DNA of 44,282 nt from Mycobacterium sp. 852002-50816_SCH5313054-b (lineage in GTDB: Bacteria; Actinomycetota; Actinomycetes; Mycobacteriales; Mycobacteriaceae), in contig NZ_LZIC01000119.1 in NCBI RefSeq assembly GCF_001667185.1, positions 1 through 44,282 on the forward strand, written 5' to 3'. Under the pieces are notes generated by a model, which was given only the letters and a program-made list of their open reading frames with translations, was not told the origin of the DNA and did not search any database. The position numbers and the translations under genes are program-made. Positions 40,477 through 44,282 of this stretch are shown here, piece after piece; within the stretch, counting starts at the first letter, position 1, and each line of letters starts with the position of its first letter.

Positions 40477-41765
40477 ACCAGTCCACCCGCACCCTGAGCG
40501 TCGGCACGCTGACGCGCGTCGAAGGCGAAGGCGCGCTGCACGTCACGCTGAAAGACGGTGCGCTGGAAAGCGTGCAACTCAACATCTATGAGCCGCCGCG
40601 GTTCTTCGAGGCCTTCCTGCGCGGGCGCGCCCACACCGAGCCGCCCGACCTGACCGCACGGGTCTGCGGCATCTGCCCGGTCGCGTATCAGGTCAGCGCC
40701 TGCAACGCGATCGAGGACGCCTGCGGCGTCCGGGTGGACGACGAGCTCGTCGCGTTGCGGCGCCTGCTGTACTGCGGCGAATGGATCCACAGCCACGTCC
40801 TGCACATCTACCTGCTGCACGCGCCGGACTTTCTCGGCTACCCGGACATCATCGGCATGGCGCGCGACCACGCGCAGGCCGTCGAGCGCGGGCTGGCGCT
40901 GAAGAAGGCGGGCAACCAGCTGATGGAACTCGTCGGCGGGCGCGCGATACACCCGGTCAACGTGCGCCTGGGCGGATTCTATTCGGTGCCAACGCGTTCG
41001 GACTTCAAACCTATCGCCGCGCAGTTGCATCGCGCGCTGGACAACGCGCTCGCGACCGTCGAGTGGGTGTCCGGGTTCGAGTTTCCCGACCTCGAGCTCG
41101 ACCACGAGTTCCTGGCGCTCACCGCGGCCGGCCGGTACCCGATCGAGGACGGTGCCATCGCGCGCAGCGCGGGCCCGCCGTTTCCGGTGGCCGAGTTCAC
41201 CGAGCACGTCGTCGAATCGCAGGTGCCCTACTCCACGGCCCTGCACGCGACCCTCGACGGAGGCCGCTACCTGACCGGGCCGCTGGCGCGGTTCTCGCTG
41301 AACTCGTCGACGTTATCGCCCGTCGCGGCGCAGGCCGCCGGCCAGGCCGGGCTGTCGGGCGAATGCCGAAACCCGTTCCGCAGCATCGTCGTCCGCGCCG
41401 TCGAGGTGGTCTACGCGGTGGAGGAGGCGCTGCGCATCATCGACGAATACCAGCGCCCGTCGCGCCCGTTCGTCGAGGTCCCGGCGCGGGCCGGCGTCGG
41501 CCACGGCGTCAGCGAGGCGCCCCGCGGCCTGCTGTATCACGGGTACCGGATCGGCGAGGACGGGCTGGTTTCCGCGGCGACGATCATCCCGCCGACCTCC
41601 CAGAACCAGGCGGCGATCGAGGCCGACCTGGCCTGCCTGGTTTCCGGCAACCTCTCCCTCGATGACGCCGCACTGACGGCGTTGTGCGAGCAGTTGATTC
41701 GCAGCTACGACCCGTGCATCTCGTGTTCGGCGCACTTCCTGAAGCTGACGGTGCAGCGGGAATGA
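40473..41765 (+). CDS. hyhL: [NiFe] hydrogenase large (alpha) subunit, group 3b type
   Basis: 430 residues carrying the Ni-Fe site. L1 motif RVCGICP (C65, C68) and L2 motif DPCISCSAH (C415, C418, H421) are complete. Nine residues (FLKLTVQRE) follow the His, so a maturation protease would remove a short tail. Order and content (beta, gamma, delta, alpha) match the group 3b bidirectional NADP-linked hydrogenases. Start GTG 40473, four-base overlap on both sides. Confidence 0.9.
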   Translation: MNQSTRTLSVGTLTRVEGEGALHVTLKDGALESVQLNIYEPPRFFEAFLRGRAHTEPPDLTARVCGICPVAYQVSACNAIEDACGVRVDDELVALRRLLYCGEWIHSHVLHIYLLHAPDFLGYPDIIGMARDHAQAVERGLALKKAGNQLMELVGGRAIHPVNVRLGGFYSVPTRSDFKPIAAQLHRALDNALATVEWVSGFEFPDLELDHEFLALTAAGRYPIEDGAIARSAGPPFPVAEFTEHVVESQVPYSTALHATLDGGRYLTGPLARFSLNSSTLSPVAAQAAGQAGLSGECRNPFRSIVVRAVEVVYAVEEALRIIDEYQRPSRPFVEVPARAGVGHGVSEAPRGLLYHGYRIGEDGLVSAATIIPPTSQNQAAIEADLACLVSGNLSLDDAALTALCEQLIRSYDPCISCSAHFLKLTVQRE

Positions 41766-42226
41766 CGGATAGCATCGTCGACGCAGTTGTCATCGGCCTC
41801 GGCAATCGCTACCGGCGAGACGACGGTGTCGGCATCGTGGTGGCGGACCAGCTGGACCGCCTGGGGCTCAACGGGGTTCGGGTCGTCACCGACATCATGG
41901 AACCGATGAGCCTGCTCGAGGCGTGGTCGGGTGCCGGCCTCGCGGTGGTGATCGACGGGGCGGTCGGCAGGCCGCCGGCGCCGGGCCGGGTGCGGCGCTG
42001 CGCCCTGAGCGACGTCACGGCGGGGGACCGCTTGAGTTCGCATGGCATCGATCTCGTGCGCACCCACGCGCTGGGCGACGCGCTCGGTCGGGTGCCCGGT
42101 GAGCTGGTGCTGCTCACCGTCGAGGTCGCCGACACTGGTCATGGCGCCGGCTTGACTCCACCCGTCGCGCGCGCGGTTGCCGAGGTCGTCAACATGGCGT
42201 TGGCCGAGATCCTGCCGGACCGATAG
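41762..42226 (+). CDS. Hydrogenase maturation protease (HyaD/HybD family)
   Basis: 154 residues. VIGLGNRYRRDDGVGIVVAD (about 9-28) has the first Asp ligands, MEPMSLLEAW is the second conserved segment, and SSHGIDL holds the conserved His. The fold is as in HybD, which trims the large subunit tail after Ni insertion. It overlaps the large-subunit gene by 4 bases. No hypA-F genes lie in the window. Confidence 0.88.
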   Translation: MTDSIVDAVVIGLGNRYRRDDGVGIVVADQLDRLGLNGVRVVTDIMEPMSLLEAWSGAGLAVVIDGAVGRPPAPGRVRRCALSDVTAGDRLSSHGIDLVRTHALGDALGRVPGELVLLTVEVADTGHGAGLTPPVARAVAEVVNMALAEILPDR

Positions 42227-42323
42227 GCGAGCTTCATTGGTGGTGGCGCCGGTGATACCGCAAACGGCAATCGCCTCATGCTCGGCTCGGGGCACGCATG
42301 CGCCCAACAGCTGGTGCGATGAT

Positions 42324-42758
42324 TCAGGCGCGATCGCGGCTACCCAGCAGCGGCGGGCCGAACCGGAACCGGCGGCCCGTGACCACCTCGGGAACCACCC
42401 GTACGTAGTGGGTCTTCTCGGTCGACGTCCACGGCAGCAGCTGCGCGCGTTCGGCTTCTTCGATCTGCTCGTTGGTGCGCAGCGAGCGCGCCCTGCCCTT
42501 GACGATGACGCTCCAGCCCTCGGCGACGTTGTGGTCGTCGACCTCGAACAGCACGCGGTTGTTGATCGCGGTGCTGACCAGCTTGGTGCCCTCCGCGGTG
42601 CGAAACAGCACGGTGCGGTTCTGGACGGCGTAGTTGACGGGGAAGATCTCGGGCTGGCCGTCCACGCTGGTGACCAATCGTCCCAGCGTGACACCGCCCA
42701 TCAGGTCCCAGCATTCGTGCACCGGCAGGATGGTCACCACATCATCGGTCCCGGACAT
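42324..42758 (-). CDS. Pyridoxamine 5'-phosphate oxidase-like (split-barrel) protein
   Basis: 144 residues of the flavin/F420-binding split-barrel fold. VTLGRLVTSVDGQPEIFPVN and YAVQNRTVLFRTAEGTKLVS form the family core, with the C-terminal VRVVPEVVTGRRF. Such proteins frequently accompany Acg genes. It lies 61 bp after the second Acg gene in the same direction. Ligand unknown. Confidence 0.8.
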   Translation of the reverse strand: MSGTDDVVTILPVHECWDLMGGVTLGRLVTSVDGQPEIFPVNYAVQNRTVLFRTAEGTKLVSTAINNRVLFEVDDHNVAEGWSVIVKGRARSLRTNEQIEEAERAQLLPWTSTEKTHYVRVVPEVVTGRRFRFGPPLLGSRDRA

Positions 42759-42819
42759 CGGCCACCCTTCTTCGATGGGTCAAAGTTCTTCAACCACTTG
42801 GCGGTTCGTGCAAGTGTAG

Positions 42820-43800
42820 CTAGTGGATCTGCAGGACGTTGCCCGCCGCCCGCCGCGGGGTGGGCGGGGGGACGGCTTCCATCGGCGGCGCTATCCCGAC
42901 GCGGATCAGCACCTGCGGCTGGCCGCCGCCAGCGAGCATGCCGCGCACGATGTCGCGGCTTTCGTCCAGCTCGATCAGGTGGGTCAGTGTGCAGGTCGCG
43001 AGGAATGCCATCGTGCACTCCAGCAACACGTTCGACAACACCTCACCGCAGCGCAACACGTCGGCCCGGGTGTCCCCCGGGGTGGAGAGCACCATGATCT
43101 TCGACCAGTCCACCGCGACCTCGGGACGCCGATCCGCGCGGCCCCTGACCGGGAATTCGCGCGCCACGTCCACCCGGCCGCTTTCCTGAGCGGACAACAG
43201 CGCGCGGGGCGGCACGCCCGCGTGCGACGCGAACGGCGAAGTCCACCATTCAAGTTCGGCGTGATAGAACGCGTCGTCGCGGCGCAGCGCCTCGGTGAGC
43301 TGGGAGGCCTGCACCAGCGTGGGTCGCGCGTCCTCGGCGAGCACGTCAAGCGTCACCTCGCTCTCGTCGAACGTGCTGCGCAGGACGGGCTCGAAGAGGC
43401 TCCAATAGGTCGGCTCTCCCATCGGAAGCCGGTCGGTCCGGCGGTGCAGGATCGCGTTGGCCCGGTCGCGCTGCGCGCGCGTGACGTGCTCGACCGGATG
43501 GAATCCGATTGTCGCGAGCTGGTTCGGGTCGTTGGGGTCGGGGAATCGTTTGGTCTCCGCGGCCCAACCCGCGGCGAGCATGGCGACCCGAGCGTGATCG
43601 AGCGCGGCGCCACAGCTGATCATCGCCTCGCGGCCCGACCGATCGGTCGCGGTGAGGGTTCGATCCGGGTCGAGGAACAGGTCGACGCTGGTGTCGCTCG
43701 CAACCCAGCGCCACGGCTGGATGTTGTGCAGGGAGGGAGCGCGGCACGCCAGTTCCACCGCGCCGGTGATCACGCCGATGTCCACCATCGTGTGGGTCAT
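42820..43800 (-). CDS. Acg/Rv3131-type nitroreductase-family protein
   Basis: 326 residues. ELACRAPSLHNIQPWRWVAS (about 15-34) is the hallmark; GREAMISCGAALDHAR and PQVLIRVGIAPP are conserved later. ATG 43798-43800 gives the family start; an in-frame extension to 43848 would run into the regulatory region. It is divergent from another Acg gene with two DosR-like boxes between. Probably co-transcribed with the split-barrel gene. Confidence 0.85.
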   Translation of the reverse strand: MTHTMVDIGVITGAVELACRAPSLHNIQPWRWVASDTSVDLFLDPDRTLTATDRSGREAMISCGAALDHARVAMLAAGWAAETKRFPDPNDPNQLATIGFHPVEHVTRAQRDRANAILHRRTDRLPMGEPTYWSLFEPVLRSTFDESEVTLDVLAEDARPTLVQASQLTEALRRDDAFYHAELEWWTSPFASHAGVPPRALLSAQESGRVDVAREFPVRGRADRRPEVAVDWSKIMVLSTPGDTRADVLRCGEVLSNVLLECTMAFLATCTLTHLIELDESRDIVRGMLAGGGQPQVLIRVGIAPPMEAVPPPTPRRAAGNVLQIH

Positions 43801-43857
43801 TCGCTCACTCACTTCCTTTCCCACGTCGACCCTCGGGCATGTGAGCACCGCGCGCCA

Positions 43858-43871
43858 GGGTCCTTGGTCCC
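43858..43871 (-). promoter_or_regulatory. DosR-like box before Acg gene (minus)
   Basis: GGGACCAAGGACCC on the minus strand matches 11 of 14 positions of GGGACTWWAGTCCC. It lies 57 bases before the start codon. Confidence 0.5.
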
Positions 43872-44028
43872 CTGCGGCAGGTCATTGGGCCCGGGCCGAC
43901 CATCCGGACGTCCAGGGCGCGCGTTGTTCCTGAACGCCGTCAGCGAGGTGCGCCGGCATGCCGACCTTTGAGGAAAGTGAGCAAAGAACGCCGTGGGCCC
44001 TTCGGCATCCGAATGGCCTCCGCCGGCC

Positions 44029-44042
44029 GGGACGAACGGCCC
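44029..44042 (+). promoter_or_regulatory. DosR-like box before Acg gene (plus)
   Basis: GGGACGAACGGCCC matches 11 of 14 core positions. It has the GGCCC right half common in natural sites. It lies 36 bases before the ATG. Confidence 0.5.
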
Positions 44043-44078
44043 TGGTCGCCGACCCCGATGGCGCTTACCGTCGATGGT

Positions 44079-44282
44079 ATGAACGCGACGCCGGACACCC
44101 GGACCCTGCAAAGGGCGGTGCAGCTGGCCTGCCGGGCCCCTTCGGTGCACAACAGCCAGCCGTGGCGGTGGGTGGCCGGGGACGGGGCTCTGCAACTGTT
44201 CGTCGACCGCGACCGGACGGTCCCGGGCACCGACCCTTCCGGCCGGGAGGAGATCCTCAGCTGTGGCGCCGCGCTCGATCAC
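44079..44282 (+). CDS. Acg/Rv3131-type nitroreductase-family protein, 5' part only
   Basis: 68 codons run to the window end. QLACRAPSVHNSQPWRWVAG is the family hallmark and SGREEILSCGAALDH follows, so this is a third Acg paralog. ATG 44079 is 36 bases after a DosR-like box. The rest lies outside the window. Confidence 0.8.
   Translation, partial: MNATPDTRTLQRAVQLACRAPSVHNSQPWRWVAGDGALQLFVDRDRTVPGTDPSGREEILSCGAALDH

Overview
The window looks like chromosomal DNA from a non-tuberculous Mycobacterium. Coding is GC-rich and dense, and several families typical of the genus are present: the C-terminus of a UPF0182 membrane protein, an MTB-type hemophore, three Acg/Rv3131-type nitroreductases with dormancy-regulator (DosR)-like boxes, an F420-type luciferase-like oxidoreductase, and small secreted CxDGWW-type proteins. 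The species cannot be read from the sequence.

Left chromosomal part (1-6100): end of a UPF0182 gene, a luciferase-like oxidoreductase, a GlxA/AraC regulator, then a plus-strand cluster with two paralogous HD-domain genes flanking a nitroreductase, and a cupin gene. An AhpD-like gene and an HxlR regulator are divergent across two near-identical palindromes.

Central island (about 6132-29099): an intact initiator tRNA-Met gene at 6101-6177 forms the left edge. A 49-bp copy of its 3' end (one mismatch) lies at 29051-29099. Both copies are followed by a similar hairpin terminator, and inside both ends lies the same TGGCCAC-N5-TGGCCAC direct repeat. I read the roughly 23 kb between as an element integrated at the tRNA gene, with core and arm-type sites but no visible integrase. 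Its cargo falls in three groups. (1) A stress block: a LuxR-type response regulator, a stand-alone receiver, an aquaporin-catalase-ferritin/VIT operon, and a SigH-like ECF sigma factor whose leader resembles the aquaporin leader. (2) A block with an aldo/keto reductase, a 6PGDH-like dehydrogenase and a cupin lipoprotein. (3) A catabolic block: TetR regulator, GAF-type histidine kinase, aldehyde dehydrogenase, pyruvate-decarboxylase-like enzyme, extradiol dioxygenase, FAH-family hydrolase, FAD hydroxylase, CMD protein and intradiol dioxygenase. Three copies of a TGACGATATCGTCA-type palindrome precede three transcription units of block 3, which suggests one TetR regulon. A 40-codon remnant of the dioxygenase N-terminus, with its operator, sits directly in front of the histidine kinase.

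Right chromosomal part (29100-44282): a TetR regulator with a perfect 12-bp inverted repeat, divergent from a small membrane-protein/NIPSNAP operon; a quinone reductase-SDR-MarR unit with three TTCGA-N2-TCGAA sites (the SDR lacks the canonical Ser and Lys); a SnoaL-like protein; a protein with a long Ser/Asp/Glu tail; a small secreted repeat protein; a hemophore; and a cation/proton antiporter. The end holds a group 3b-type [NiFe] hydrogenase operon (beta, gamma, small, large, protease) framed by Acg-type nitroreductases and a pyridoxamine-oxidase-like protein, with DosR-like boxes in several intergenic regions. This arrangement fits a hypoxia/dormancy redox module.
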